A model generated the notes under the pieces. It made no database searches, had not been told where the DNA came from, and saw only the letters and a list, made by a program, of their open reading frames with translations. 64,000 nt of DNA from Variovorax sp. RA8 (GTDB lineage Bacteria > Pseudomonadota > Gammaproteobacteria > Burkholderiales > Burkholderiaceae_C), in assembly GCF_901827175.1 (NCBI RefSeq), contig NZ_LR594662.1, positions 4,588,001-4,652,000 of the forward strand, written 5' to 3'. Position 1 is the first letter of the stretch; each line of letters begins with the position of its first letter. Both the position numbers and the translations under genes were made by a program. Of this stretch, positions 47,145 to 58,295 are shown piece by piece.

Positions 47145-47593
47145 CATGCCCGGTCGATGACGAGAAGCTCGCCGACCACTGCCTGCAAGGCCGGCGGCAG
47201 CGTCACCGGCCGCTGCGTCGCCCGGTCGACATAGACATGAATGAAATGGCCCTGCGCCGCCGCGGTCTCCGCGCCCTCGGCGAAGAGGGCGATCTCATAG
47301 CGCACGCTGGAGCGGCCGACATGCACGACGCGCAAACCTGCTTCGACCGTCTGCGGAAAGGCGAGCGGCGCGAAGTAGTTGCATCCCGTCTCGACCACGA
47401 AGCCGATGATGTCCCCGCGATGGATATCGAGCGCGCCGCGCTCGACCAGAAGCGCATTGACCGCGGTGTCGAACCAGCCGTAGTAGACGACGTTGTTGAC
47501 ATGCCCGTACACGTCGTTGTCGGCCCAGCGCGTCGGGATGCTTCGGAAGACGCGAAAGGCGCTGCGGGGATAAGGGGTGGGTTTGGCGTTCAT
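47144..47593 (-). CDS. Acyl-CoA thioesterase, 4HBT/YbgC family
   Basis: Hot-dog-fold thioesterase of 149 residues. It contains [20 protein letters not shown], the YbgC/4-hydroxybenzoyl-CoA thioesterase motif with its catalytic Asp (WADND), then [20 protein letters not shown]. It should hydrolyse short or aromatic acyl-CoAs. I start it at ATG 47593 ([15 protein letters not shown]); a GTG at 47605 lies inside a repeat element and is less likely. It is downstream of the histone-deacetylase-like gene on the same strand. Confidence 0.88.
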   Translation of the reverse strand: MNAKPTPYPRSAFRVFRSIPTRWADNDVYGHVNNVVYYGWFDTAVNALLVERGALDIHRGDIIGFVVETGCNYFAPLAFPQTVEAGLRVVHVGRSSVRYEIALFAEGAETAAAQGHFIHVYVDRATQRPVTLPPALQAVVGELLVIDRA

Positions 47594-47599
47594 ACGAGT

Positions 47600-47664
47600 G
47601 CTCACTGGAGTACCTCGCCTCCGGCTACGGTCCTATGAGCCTTCGGCGCGGCCGTGCGGCTCAC
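47600..47664 (-). repeat. Intergenic hairpin repeat, copy B
   Basis: Second copy of the element at 40032-40098. It begins with the same 20 bases GCTCACTGGAGTACCTCGCC and ends with the same GCTCAC. Between them the two predicted hairpins are kept with different bases: ACC/GGT with GCC/GGC in the first, and GAGCC/GGCTC in the second (47638-47662). The terminal GCTCAC again contains the stop codon of a minus-strand gene, here the histone-deacetylase-like gene. Confidence 0.75.
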
Positions 47665-48602
47665 GGGTGTCCTCTGGCCGCGGCATTCTGCCATCGCCGC
47701 CAGTAGTCGAAGGCCACGCGGAAGGTGGCGAGCTGCACCTGCACCGTCTCGGCGATGTCGCTGGCGTAGCCGCCGGCCATCGCGAACGCGAGCGGGATCC
47801 GGCGCTGCCAAGCGAAATCGAAAACACGCCTGTCGCGCGCCTCCAGGCCATCGAAGCTCAGCTTGAGGCGTCCCAGCCGGTCGCGCTCGAAAGGGTCGGC
47901 GCCCGCCAGGTAGATCACCAGGCCAGGGGAGAAGCGCCGGTCGAGCTCGTCGAGCGCATGTTCGAGGGCCGCCAGGTAATCGGCGTCGCCACAACCGTCT
48001 GGCAGTTCGACATCGAGGTCGCTCGCCTCCTTGCGGAAGGGAAAGTTCTTCTGTCCATGGATCGACAACGTGAACACGCTCGGGTCCTCGCGAAAGATGC
48101 GCGCGGTACCGTTGCCCTGATGCACGTCAAGATCGATCACGGCCACCTGCAACGCCGCGCGGCCGCGCCGGCCCTGCTCCGCCTGCATGAGGCGCGCCGC
48201 GACGGCGGCATCATTGAACACGCAGAAGCCGCCGCCCCGGTCCGCGCCCGCATGGTGGGTGCCGCCGGCCATATTGCCGGACACGCCCTCGGCCAGCGCG
48301 GCGCGGCAGGCGGCGATGGTGGCGCCGGTCGAGCGGCGCGAGCGCTCCACCATGGCTTCGCTCCAGGGAAAGCCGATCTCCCGCATGGCTTGGGCATCCA
48401 CACTGCCGTCACTGATGGCCGCGATCCATTGCGGCGTGTGGGCCAACGCGAGCTCGCCATCGCTGGCACGTGGCGCCTCGAGCATTTCGACGCCGGGCAG
48501 GTGCCGCTCGATCTGCTCGCGCAGCAACACGTAGCGCCCCATCGGAAACCGATGCCCGGGCGGCAGCGGCAAGACGAAGTGGCCCGAATAAAAAGCACGC
48601 AT
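47661..48602 (-). CDS. Histone deacetylase-like amidohydrolase
   Basis: Zinc-dependent deacetylase of the class II HDAC/acetylpolyamine amidohydrolase fold, 313 residues. Motifs include GGTHHAGADRGGGFCVFNDA (catalytic histidine pair), VIDLDVHQGNGTARIF (zinc Asp and His) and LAGADPFERDRLGRLKLS (second zinc Asp). Bacterial members act on acetylated small molecules or proteins; the substrate is unknown. ATG 48602 (MRAFYSGHFVLPLPPGHRFP) is chosen as the family-like start; ATGs at 48611 and upstream are alternatives. Its stop lies in repeat copy B. Confidence 0.92.
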   Translation of the reverse strand: MRAFYSGHFVLPLPPGHRFPMGRYVLLREQIERHLPGVEMLEAPRASDGELALAHTPQWIAAISDGSVDAQAMREIGFPWSEAMVERSRRSTGATIAACRAALAEGVSGNMAGGTHHAGADRGGGFCVFNDAAVAARLMQAEQGRRGRAALQVAVIDLDVHQGNGTARIFREDPSVFTLSIHGQKNFPFRKEASDLDVELPDGCGDADYLAALEHALDELDRRFSPGLVIYLAGADPFERDRLGRLKLSFDGLEARDRRVFDFAWQRRIPLAFAMAGGYASDIAETVQVQLATFRVAFDYWRRWQNAAARGHP

Positions 48603-48668
48603 GGGGAACATTGTCGGGGACTGTTTTAGAAAGCCGCTTCTAAATTGCTGCATAGCAACAAAAACCTC

Positions 48669-48697
48669 TTGGAGAGGGGCGCGCCGCTGCCTATACT
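48669..48697 (+). promoter_or_regulatory. Sigma-70-type promoter of the phasin gene
   Basis: -35-like TTGGAG (48669-48674), 17-base spacer, -10 TATACT (48692-48697). It predicts a leader of about 85 bases. A TTGCT-GCAT-AGCAA dyad lies just upstream (about 48640-48655), and the leader holds GGGGA-CCG-TCCCC followed by TTTT (about 48751-48767). Confidence 0.6.
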
Positions 48698-48787
48698 TTC
48701 ACCATGCTGCGCCGCAACATAAATATGAATGAAGGGGGGCAGCTCACCCCGGGGACCGTCCCCTTTTCATCTACATGGAGCTTCCAC

Positions 48788-49348
48788 ATGGCACTGACCT
48801 CTGACCAAATCATCGCCTCCCACAAGGCAAACGTCGAAACGCTGTTCGGCCTCATGACCAAGGCCTTCGAAGGCGTCGAGAAACTGGTGGAACTGAACGT
48901 CACCGCCTCCAAGGCTGCCCTGACGGAAGCCGCCGGCACCACGCAAGCGCTGCTGAGCGTCAAGGACGCGCAAGAACTGCTGGCCCTGCAAGCCAGCCTG
49001 TTCCAGCCCCTCGCCGAGAAGACCGCCGCCTACAGCCGCCACCTTTACGAAATCGGCCAAGGCACCAGCGCCGAATTCAGCAGGGCGTTCGAAGTCAAGG
49101 CCTCTGAAGCCCAGCAAGCGTTCGTCGGCCTGGTCGACAGCGCCGCGAAGAACGCCCCCGCCGGTTCGGAAACCGCCGTTGCCGTGATGAAGAGCGCCGT
49201 GGCCGCCGCCAACAACGCCTTCGAGTCGGTCCAGAAAGCCGTCAAGCAAGCCACGGACGTCGCCGAAGCCAACTTCCAGGCCGTCTCGAACACGGCCGTG
49301 AACGCCGCCAAGAGCACCGCCCAGACCGCTGCTCGCAAGCGCGCCTGA
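48788..49348 (+). CDS. Phasin family protein
   Basis: Coats polyhydroxyalkanoate granules and controls their size. The 186 residues start [20 protein letters not shown], the hallmark of Burkholderiales phasins, and are almost entirely amphipathic helix with an Ala-rich C-terminus ending in a basic AARKRA. A GGAG site lies 7 bases before the ATG; the frame opens earlier at 48704 but that part looks like leader RNA. It is followed by two hairpins, and phaC is not nearby. Confidence 0.92.
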   Translation: MALTSDQIIASHKANVETLFGLMTKAFEGVEKLVELNVTASKAALTEAAGTTQALLSVKDAQELLALQASLFQPLAEKTAAYSRHLYEIGQGTSAEFSRAFEVKASEAQQAFVGLVDSAAKNAPAGSETAVAVMKSAVAAANNAFESVQKAVKQATDVAEANFQAVSNTAVNAAKSTAQTAARKRA

Positions 49349-49415
49349 TCATCGAAGAGCCCGCCTCGAGCGGGCGACGATTGTCTCCTTGGGTCCTTCG
49401 GGATCCAATTCCAGG

Positions 49416-49444
49416 GCCCCATCTTCGGATGGGGCTTTTTTTTT
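49416..49444 (+). terminator. Terminator after the phasin gene
   Basis: GCCCCAT (49416-49422), 6-base loop CTTCGG, ATGGGGC (49429-49435) and nine T (49436-49444). A further GCCCGC/GCGGGC hairpin at 49359-49375 sits just after the stop codon. Confidence 0.94.
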
Positions 49445-49491
49445 GGCCCCTATGATCGCCGGACGAAACGCACTCTTGAGGAGCTGAGCAC

Positions 49492-50250
49492 ATGCAGATC
49501 GAAGGCAAGGTTTTTATCGTCACCGGAGGAGCTTCGGGCCTCGGCGAAGGCACGGCGCGAATGCTGGCGGCCAACGGCGGCAAGGTGGTGATCGCCGACA
49601 TGCAGGCGGACAAGGGCGAGACGGTCGCCAAGGACATCGGCGGCGTCTTCGTCAAGTGCGACGTGAGCCAGGAGGCCGACGGCCAAGCCGCGGTGGCCGC
49701 CGCCCAGAAGCTGGGCAAGCTGGTCGGCCTGGTCAATTGCGCCGGCATCGCACCTGCCGAAAAGACGGTCGGCAAGAACGGCCCGCATGCACTGGCTGTG
49801 TTCAGCAAGACCGTCACCGTAAACTTGATCGGCAGCTTCAACATGATCCGCCTCGCGGCCGACGCCATGAGCCAGAACGAGCCCGAGGCCACCGGCGAGC
49901 GCGGCGTGCTGATTTCCACCGCCTCGGTCGCGGCCTACGACGGCCAGATCGGCCAGGCCGCGTACAGCGCTTCGAAGGGCGGCGTGGTCGGCATGACGCT
50001 GCCGATCGCCCGCGACCTCGCGCGCAACGGCATCCGCAACATGACGATCGCCCCGGGCATCTTCGGTACGCCGATGCTGTTCGGCATGCCCAAGGAGGTC
50101 CAGGACGCCCTCGCCGCCAGCGTGCCTTTCCCTTCGCGCCTGGGTACGCCTGAGGACTACGCCAAGCTGGCGAAGCACATCATCGAGAACGACATGCTCA
50201 ATGGCGAGGTGATCCGACTCGACGGCGCGATTCGGCTGGCGCCGCGCTGA
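49492..50250 (+). CDS. Short-chain dehydrogenase, 3-hydroxyacyl-CoA dehydrogenase type II-like
   Basis: 252-residue SDR with cofactor motif [23 protein letters not shown]-type motif [11 protein letters not shown], and catalytic Ser...Tyr-x3-Lys in [20 protein letters not shown] followed by KGG. The [20 protein letters not shown] start and [19 protein letters not shown] end resemble the HSD17B10-type 3-hydroxyacyl-CoA dehydrogenases of fatty-acid oxidation. Its last 53 bases overlap the convergent yihY-like gene. Confidence 0.9.
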   Translation: MQIEGKVFIVTGGASGLGEGTARMLAANGGKVVIADMQADKGETVAKDIGGVFVKCDVSQEADGQAAVAAAQKLGKLVGLVNCAGIAPAEKTVGKNGPHALAVFSKTVTVNLIGSFNMIRLAADAMSQNEPEATGERGVLISTASVAAYDGQIGQAAYSASKGGVVGMTLPIARDLARNGIRNMTIAPGIFGTPMLFGMPKEVQDALAASVPFPSRLGTPEDYAKLAKHIIENDMLNGEVIRLDGAIRLAPR

Positions 50251-51151
50251 CCGCCGCGATCTCGCCCGGAATCGGCGCCGCGCTGCCCGTGCGCTCGAGG
50301 CGCTCGTACTGCGCGATCACCTGGGCGCCGAAGAGCACCAGCGTGGCGGCGATCTCCAGGCTCAGCAGCACGACGATCGCGGTGGTCAGCGAGCCGTACA
50401 CCACGTTGACCTGCGACAGCGTGGCGAAGTAGAGCACCAGCACGCGACGCGTGATCTCCCAGAGCAGCGCCGCGGTCACGCCGCCCAGCAACGCGTGCCG
50501 CAACCGCAGCCGGCCCACGGGCATCACGAGGTAGAGCGAGGTGAGCATGAAGATCTCGCCGCCCAGCCCGAGCAGATACAGCAGCGCCCCCGACACGCCC
50601 GAAAGCGACCAGCTGCGGCCGAACAGTTCGACGCTTTCCTGGCCGATTACCTGCAACGCACCCGCCACCAGGGTGACCAGCAGCAGGCCGACGCACAGGC
50701 AGAGGATGTAGACATAGGGCATCACCGCCGAAATCAGGAAGTGCCGTGAATGGTCGGCCTTGCGGTGATGAAAGATCACGGCCATTGCGCTTTCGAGCAC
50801 GGTGAATGCGAGCGAGCTGAAAAAAATCATCGTCACCAACAACACCGGCCCCATCAGATCGCGATGGGCCAGGAAGTTCGACAGCTCGCCCACGATTGCC
50901 CGTGACTGGCCGGGAAGCAGCCACTCGAGGTAGCGGCCCACCGAACTCAGCAGTTCCGCCTGGTCGACGAAGTGCGACATCGCGATCACGCTGAGGATCA
51001 GGATCGGCACGATCGACAGCAGCGCGTAGTAGGCGACCGCCCCCGCGAGCAGCAGGCCCTGGTTGGCCCGGAACGCCTTGACTGCCTCCCAGGCGAAACG
51101 CAGGGGATGGCGCAGCAAGGGCACTGCGTGGCGGACGTTACGGCGAATCAT
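50198..51151 (-). CDS. YihY/BrkB family inner-membrane protein
   Basis: 317-residue protein of the YihY (formerly 'ribonuclease BN', incorrectly) family with about six hydrophobic segments. It starts [20 protein letters not shown] and contains [20 protein letters not shown] and [20 protein letters not shown]. Molecular function is not established. Its 3' end overlaps the 3' end of the SDR gene by 53 bases; both frames look genuine, although the YihY C-terminal tail (about the last 25 residues) is low-complexity and variable. It is divergent from dnaG. Confidence 0.9.
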   Translation of the reverse strand: MIRRNVRHAVPLLRHPLRFAWEAVKAFRANQGLLLAGAVAYYALLSIVPILILSVIAMSHFVDQAELLSSVGRYLEWLLPGQSRAIVGELSNFLAHRDLMGPVLLVTMIFFSSLAFTVLESAMAVIFHHRKADHSRHFLISAVMPYVYILCLCVGLLLVTLVAGALQVIGQESVELFGRSWSLSGVSGALLYLLGLGGEIFMLTSLYLVMPVGRLRLRHALLGGVTAALLWEITRRVLVLYFATLSQVNVVYGSLTTAIVVLLSLEIAATLVLFGAQVIAQYERLERTGSAAPIPGEIAAVSAAPAESRRRVGSPRH

Positions 51152-51242
51152 GCAGATGAGGCCCGGGATCCGAAGCGGCCAGTATGCCGCCCCGGGCGCG
51201 TTGACATGCGGTCTTGCGTATGATTTGCCGCTCTCCGCCTAC

Positions 51243-53123
51243 ATGACCATCCCCTCCTCTTTCATCCAGGAACTGATCGCGCGCGCCGACGTGGTGGAGA
51301 TCGTCGGGCGCTACGTCCAGCTGAAGAAGGCCGGCGCCAATTTCATGGGGCTGTGCCCCTTCCATGGCGAGAAGTCGCCCTCCTTCTCGGTCAGCCCGAC
51401 CAAGCAGTTCTATCACTGCTTCGGCTGCGGGGCGCACGGCAACGCGATCGGCTTCCTCATGGATCATGCCGGCATGGGTTTTGTCGAGGCAGTGAACGAC
51501 CTCGCCGGGCAATACGGCCTGCAAGTGCCCGAAGACGACGCCTCGCCGGAGGAGCGCGCGCGAGCCGCCGGGCAGCGCCAGAAGCAGGCGACGTTGTCCG
51601 AGGTGCTCGAGAAGGCGGGCGAGGCCTATCGCAAGCAGTTGCGCCAGTCGAAGACCGCCATCGATTACCTCAAGGGCCGCGGCCTCTCGGGCGAGATCGC
51701 CCGGCAGTTCGGCATCGGCTACGCGCCGCCCGGCTGGCGCACGCTGGCCAGCGTGTTTCCCGACTACGACGACCCGCTGCTGGTCGAGAGCGGCCTGGTG
51801 ATCGCCGGCGAGGCCGACGAAAACAGTGAAGGCAAGCGTTATGACCGCTTCCGCGACCGGGTGATGTTCCCGATCCGCAACGTCAAGGGCGAATGTATCG
51901 GCTTCGGCGGCCGGGTGCTGGGCGACGAGAAACCCAAGTACCTCAATTCGCCTGAGACCCCGGTCTTCAGCAAGGGCCGCGAACTCTACGGCCTCTACGA
52001 AGCCCGCGTCGCCTTCCGCGAGCACGGCTATGCACTGGTGACCGAGGGCTACATGGACGTGGTGGCGCTGGCCCAGCTGGGCTTCCCGAACGCGGTCGCG
52101 ACACTGGGCACGGCCTGCACCTCGGATCATGTCCAGAAGCTGTTCCGCTTCACCGAGTCGGTGGTGTTCAGTTTCGACGGCGACGCCGCCGGCAGGCGCG
52201 CGGCCCGCAAGGCGCTTGACGGCGCCCTGCCCTACGCGACCGACGTGCGCAGCGTCAAGTTCCTGTTCCTGCCGACCGAGCACGATCCCGACAGCTTCAT
52301 CCGCGAATTCGGGGCCGACGCCTTCGCGCGTTTCGTGAGCGAGGCCACGCCGCTGAGCCGCTTCATGGTCGAAGTCGCGCGCGAGGGCTGCGACCTCGGC
52401 AGCGCCGAAGGACGTGCCCATATGGCCAGCAACGCCCGGCCGCTGTGGAGCACCCTGCCCGAGGGCGCGCTCAAGCGGCAGTTGCTCACCGAGATCGCCG
52501 AGATGGTCCAGTTGAGCGCCCAGGAGCTGGGCGAGCTGTGGCTGCCCCCCGGGGCGGCCCGCCCCGCCGGGTCCAGTCCGCGCGAGCGCCGCGAAGGCCG
52601 GACCCGGTCGCGGGAAGACCGCTACGAGTTCCGCGCTTCGGCCCCACGTGCCCCTGCCCGCGGCCGCACCCTGCCGCCCGGCCGGCCCGATGTGGCCGCG
52701 CGCCTGCTGCTGTCGAGCATGGCGGAATGGGAGGCCCTGCCCCACGAGCTCCATGACCTGCTGTGCGAGCTCCCCGGCGAGCACGGACAGCTCTTCGCCT
52801 GGCTGGACAGCCAGTTGCACGAACACGGAGTGCAGCCATGGGCGGCACTGCGCGAGGGCCTGCGCGGCCTTGACTTCGAGGCGCTGGCGCTGCGCGTCAT
52901 GACCGGCCCCGACGGCGGGCCGCTCGGCGACCCCGAGGGCGAGCACGCAGCGGAGGCCGCGCGCGAACTGCGCAACGTGCTCGACTTCATGCTGGACGAT
53001 CGCCTCAAGGCTCAACAGAGTGAGGCCATCGCCGCCGTCGGGAGCGATCCGCGGGCCCTGGAGCGCTACAAGGCCCTGGAATCGCGGCGGCTGGAGCTGC
53101 GCGCCCGCCTGCATCCTCGATAG
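51243..53123 (+). CDS. dnaG: DNA primase
   Basis: Makes RNA primers at the replication fork. The 626 residues show the N-terminal zinc ribbon (CPFHGEKSPSFSVSPTKQFY, then HCFGCG), the RNA polymerase domain with FRDRVMFPIRNVKGECIGFG, the TOPRIM motif VTEGYMDVVALAQLGFPNAV, and the C-terminal DnaB-binding helical domain. The Pro/Arg-rich linker before the helicase-binding domain (about 435-485) is long. It starts the dnaG-rpoD block of the macromolecular synthesis operon; rpsU is not immediately upstream. Confidence 0.96.
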   Translation: MTIPSSFIQELIARADVVEIVGRYVQLKKAGANFMGLCPFHGEKSPSFSVSPTKQFYHCFGCGAHGNAIGFLMDHAGMGFVEAVNDLAGQYGLQVPEDDASPEERARAAGQRQKQATLSEVLEKAGEAYRKQLRQSKTAIDYLKGRGLSGEIARQFGIGYAPPGWRTLASVFPDYDDPLLVESGLVIAGEADENSEGKRYDRFRDRVMFPIRNVKGECIGFGGRVLGDEKPKYLNSPETPVFSKGRELYGLYEARVAFREHGYALVTEGYMDVVALAQLGFPNAVATLGTACTSDHVQKLFRFTESVVFSFDGDAAGRRAARKALDGALPYATDVRSVKFLFLPTEHDPDSFIREFGADAFARFVSEATPLSRFMVEVAREGCDLGSAEGRAHMASNARPLWSTLPEGALKRQLLTEIAEMVQLSAQELGELWLPPGAARPAGSSPRERREGRTRSREDRYEFRASAPRAPARGRTLPPGRPDVAARLLLSSMAEWEALPHELHDLLCELPGEHGQLFAWLDSQLHEHGVQPWAALREGLRGLDFEALALRVMTGPDGGPLGDPEGEHAAEAARELRNVLDFMLDDRLKAQQSEAIAAVGSDPRALERYKALESRRLELRARLHPR

Positions 53124-53436
53124 GATTGCTTGAAAAATGCGCAGCGCGCTATAATTTAAGGCTTCGCATACAAGCGAAATAAAGGCAAGAGCGACAGCAG
53201 CACCTCCGGGCCGACTCGATGCGCAACGCAATTTCCGATGAATACACGTCGGAATACGGGTCAATAACCGCAAGGACTGCACACCAAATGTTCGCCCGAC
53301 ATCTTGTCTTTTGACGCGCGTTCGAGGGGTCGCCAGCGGCCTTTTGTTCGCCCCTTTCCGTTTTTTGTGCTCCCGCCTGCGCCGGGCTGTTGGCGCCTGT
53401 GATTCTGTTGGTTCAATTCTTGTTGTACGAGGTCTT
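53124..53436 (+). promoter_or_regulatory. dnaG-rpoD intergenic region with rpoD promoter
   Basis: 313 bases without a convincing gene. A -10 element TATAAT at 53150-53155 follows TTGCTT at 53126-53131 with an 18-base spacer, giving a plausible sigma-70 promoter. That leaves a leader of about 275 bases before the rpoD ATG. The leader is T-rich in its second half, unlike its surroundings, and contains a small open frame extending rpoD upstream from 53311. I see no tRNA, riboswitch core or terminator. Confidence 0.55.
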
Positions 53437-55776
<2,340 letters not shown>

Positions 55777-55798
55777 TCCCCAGCGGATCCTCGAGCCC

Positions 55799-55836
55799 GA
55801 ACGCCCGCTTTGCCTTCACAGGCGGCGGGCGTTCTC
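55799..55836 (+). terminator. Terminator after rpoD
   Basis: GAACGCCCGC (55799-55808) pairs with GCGGGCGTTC (55825-55834) around a 16-base loop, followed by the short T-rich TCTTTGG. The weak T-run means read-through is possible. Confidence 0.7.
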
Positions 55837-55890
55837 TTTGGCCGCGACACAAAGACCAAAACCAAGAACGGAAGAACGGAGACTGGCCGC

Positions 55891-57129
55891 ATGAACCCCG
55901 ACGCCAACAAACTCTGGCACGCGCCACGCTGGGCGCTGGCCGTGCTGCTGGCGGTGCTGGGCATGCTCGGGCCCTTCTCGATCGATACCTACATCCCGGC
56001 CTTCGCAGGCATCGCCCAGACCATCGGCGCAACGCCTGCCGAGATGCAGCAGACGCTCTCGGCCTACCTGTTCGGCTTCGCCTTCATGAACCTGTTCCAC
56101 GGCGCGCTGTCCGACAGCTTCGGCCGCCGCCCGGTGGTGCTGTGGGGCCTGGCGGTGTTCACCATCGCCTCGCTGGGCTGCGCGCTCTCCCAGACCATCG
56201 GCCAGCTGGTGTTCTTCCGTGCGCTGCAGGGCCTGTCGACCGGTGCCGGCATCGTGGTTTCGCGTGCGGTGATCCGCGACATGTTTCCGCCGGCCGACGC
56301 ACAGCGGGTGATGAGCCAGGTCACGATCTACTTCGGCGTCGCGCCGGCGATCGCGCCGATCATCGGCGGCTTCCTGTTCGTGCACCTGGGGTGGCACAGC
56401 ATCTTCTGGTTCCTGGTCGCGGTAGGCGTGGTGCTGTTCGGCGCCAACTGGAAGCTGCTGCCCGAAACGCTGCACCACAGCCAGCGGCAACCCTTCGAAG
56501 TGCGCCACCTGATGCGCGGCTACTGGAACCTGTGCTCCGACCCGCGCTTCCTGCTGCTGGCGCTGGCCAGCGGCGTGCCCTTCAACGGCATGTTCCTCTA
56601 CGTGCTCGCAGCGCCTGCCTTCCTCGGCGACCACCTGGCGCTCGCGCCCACGCAGTTCTTCTGGTTCTTCCTGCTGACCATCGGCGGCATCATGGCCGGT
56701 GCGTGGGCCAGCGGCCGCATGGCGGGCAAGGTGGCGCCCAAGCGGCAGATCCGCGACGGCTTCCTGATCATGTTGCTGACCTCGATCGCCAACGTGATCG
56801 CCAACGCCCTCTTCACGCCGCACGCAGCCTGGGCGCTGTGGCCGCTCGCGGTGTTCGCTTTCGGCTGGGCGCTGATGGTGCCGGTGGTCACGCTGCTGGT
56901 GCTCGACCTGCATCCCGAGCGCCGCGGCATGGCCTCTTCGCTGCAGGCCGTGATCGGCTCGACCGCCAACGGCATCGTGGCCGGCTTGGTCGCTCCGCTG
57001 GTCATGCATTCGACGCTGGCGCTGGCGCTGACCTCGATCGGGATGATGAGCATCGGCCTGGTGGCCTGGGGCTGGCTGCACGGCCGCTGGCCCGAGATCG
57101 GACGTCGGGTCGCCGGCGAGGTCGCCTGA
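55891..57129 (+). CDS. Bcr/CflA-family multidrug efflux MFS transporter
   Basis: 412-residue inner-membrane transporter with twelve hydrophobic segments. Bcr/CflA features are MLGPFSIDTYIPAFAGIAQT (helix 1 with the conserved Asp-Thr-Tyr), HGALSDSFGRRPVVLWGLAV and QGLSTGAGIVVSRAVIRDMF. Relatives export bicyclomycin, sulfonamides or chloramphenicol, but the native substrate here is unknown. It is followed after 2 bases by the HPP-CBS gene, so the two are likely co-transcribed. Confidence 0.92.
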   Translation: MNPDANKLWHAPRWALAVLLAVLGMLGPFSIDTYIPAFAGIAQTIGATPAEMQQTLSAYLFGFAFMNLFHGALSDSFGRRPVVLWGLAVFTIASLGCALSQTIGQLVFFRALQGLSTGAGIVVSRAVIRDMFPPADAQRVMSQVTIYFGVAPAIAPIIGGFLFVHLGWHSIFWFLVAVGVVLFGANWKLLPETLHHSQRQPFEVRHLMRGYWNLCSDPRFLLLALASGVPFNGMFLYVLAAPAFLGDHLALAPTQFFWFFLLTIGGIMAGAWASGRMAGKVAPKRQIRDGFLIMLLTSIANVIANALFTPHAAWALWPLAVFAFGWALMVPVVTLLVLDLHPERRGMASSLQAVIGSTANGIVAGLVAPLVMHSTLALALTSIGMMSIGLVAWGWLHGRWPEIGRRVAGEVA

Positions 57130-57131
57130 GC

Positions 57132-58295
57132 ATGGGACGCGAGGCGCTGCGCACCTTCGCCCGCTCCTGGCTGCCGGGCCGCACCAATGTCAATACGCGC
57201 GAACGCCTGCGCGCTGTTGCCGGTGCCGGGCTGGGCCTGCTGCTCACAGTGCTGATCCTGCAGCTCGCGGGGTTGGACTCAGGCGGCCACTGGCTGATCG
57301 CACCGCTGGGCGCCAGCGCCGTGCTGGTGTTCGCGCTGCCGGCAAGCCCCCTCGCCCAGCCCTGGCCGGTGATAGCGGGGAACATGTTCTCGGCACTGGT
57401 CGGCGTCGCATGCGCGCGCTGGATGCCGGACGCCGCCTGGGTCGGCCCCGTCGCGACTGCGCTGGCTATCGCGCTGATGTTCGCGCTGCGCTGCCTGCAT
57501 CCGCCCGGCGGTGCGGTGGCGCTGCTGGTAGCGCTGAACCACACGACGCACTTCCCTTTCGCGCTCCACCCCGTGCTGGCCGATTCGGTGCTGCTGGTGC
57601 TGGCCGGCGTGCTCTACAACAGCCTCACAGGGCGGCGCTACCCGCACGTCCAACTGGCGCCGCGCACGCCGCAGGCCGATACGCGCTTCAGCTCTGCCGA
57701 CGTCGACGCGGTGCTGGCGCGCTACAACCAGGTGCTGGACATCAGCCGCGACGACCTCGAGTCGCTGATCCGCGAAACCGAGTTGGAGTCCTACCGCCGC
57801 CGCCTGGGAACCGTGCGCTGCGCCGACATCATGTCGCGCGACCCGGTGGCCGCCGAGTTCGGCACGCCGCTGCAGGAGGCCTGGGCCCTGATGCAGGTGC
57901 GCCGCATCAAGGCCCTGCCGGTGATCGACCGCACGCGCCGGGTGGTGGGCATCGTGACGCGGGCGGACTTCCTCCGGCACATCGACCTGGATCACCACGA
58001 AGGCCTGGGCGGGCGCCTGCGGGACTTCATCCGGGCCACGCGCACCGTGATGTCGAGCAAGCCCGAGGTGGTCGGCCAGATCATGACGCGGCAGGTCCGC
58101 GTGTCCAGCGGGGAGCGGCCGATGGTGGAACTGGTGCCGCTGTTCTCCGAGGGCGGCCACCATCACATCCCGATCATCGACGGCGAGAGGCGGCTCACCG
58201 GGATGATCACGCAATCCGATTTCGTGCGCGCCCTGTACCGCGCTGTCGGTCCTGAGACCGGGCCGCCTACTCCAGCGTCACGTTCGCCTTCTTGA
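57132..58295 (+). CDS. HPP-family membrane protein with tandem CBS domains
   Basis: 387-residue protein. The N-terminal HPP region (about 25-165) has four hydrophobic helices and the signature HWLIAPLGASAVLVFALPAS followed by ALRCLHPPGGAVALL. The C-terminal half has two CBS domains (about 230-295 and 315-378), each ending in a V.GI.T..DFLR or L.GMITQSDFVR turn. HPP proteins include a plastid nitrite transporter; CBS pairs usually sense adenosine nucleotides. The fusion suggests a nucleotide-gated transporter, as inference. Its last 29 bases overlap the convergent Bug-type gene. Confidence 0.88.
   Translation: MGREALRTFARSWLPGRTNVNTRERLRAVAGAGLGLLLTVLILQLAGLDSGGHWLIAPLGASAVLVFALPASPLAQPWPVIAGNMFSALVGVACARWMPDAAWVGPVATALAIALMFALRCLHPPGGAVALLVALNHTTHFPFALHPVLADSVLLVLAGVLYNSLTGRRYPHVQLAPRTPQADTRFSSADVDAVLARYNQVLDISRDDLESLIRETELESYRRRLGTVRCADIMSRDPVAAEFGTPLQEAWALMQVRRIKALPVIDRTRRVVGIVTRADFLRHIDLDHHEGLGGRLRDFIRATRTVMSSKPEVVGQIMTRQVRVSSGERPMVELVPLFSEGGHHHIPIIDGERRLTGMITQSDFVRALYRAVGPETGPPTPASRSPS

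Noticed and set aside
47594..47605. GTG start for the thioesterase at 47605
   Set aside because: It would place the first codons inside repeat copy B; the ATG at 47593 gives a family-typical N-terminus.
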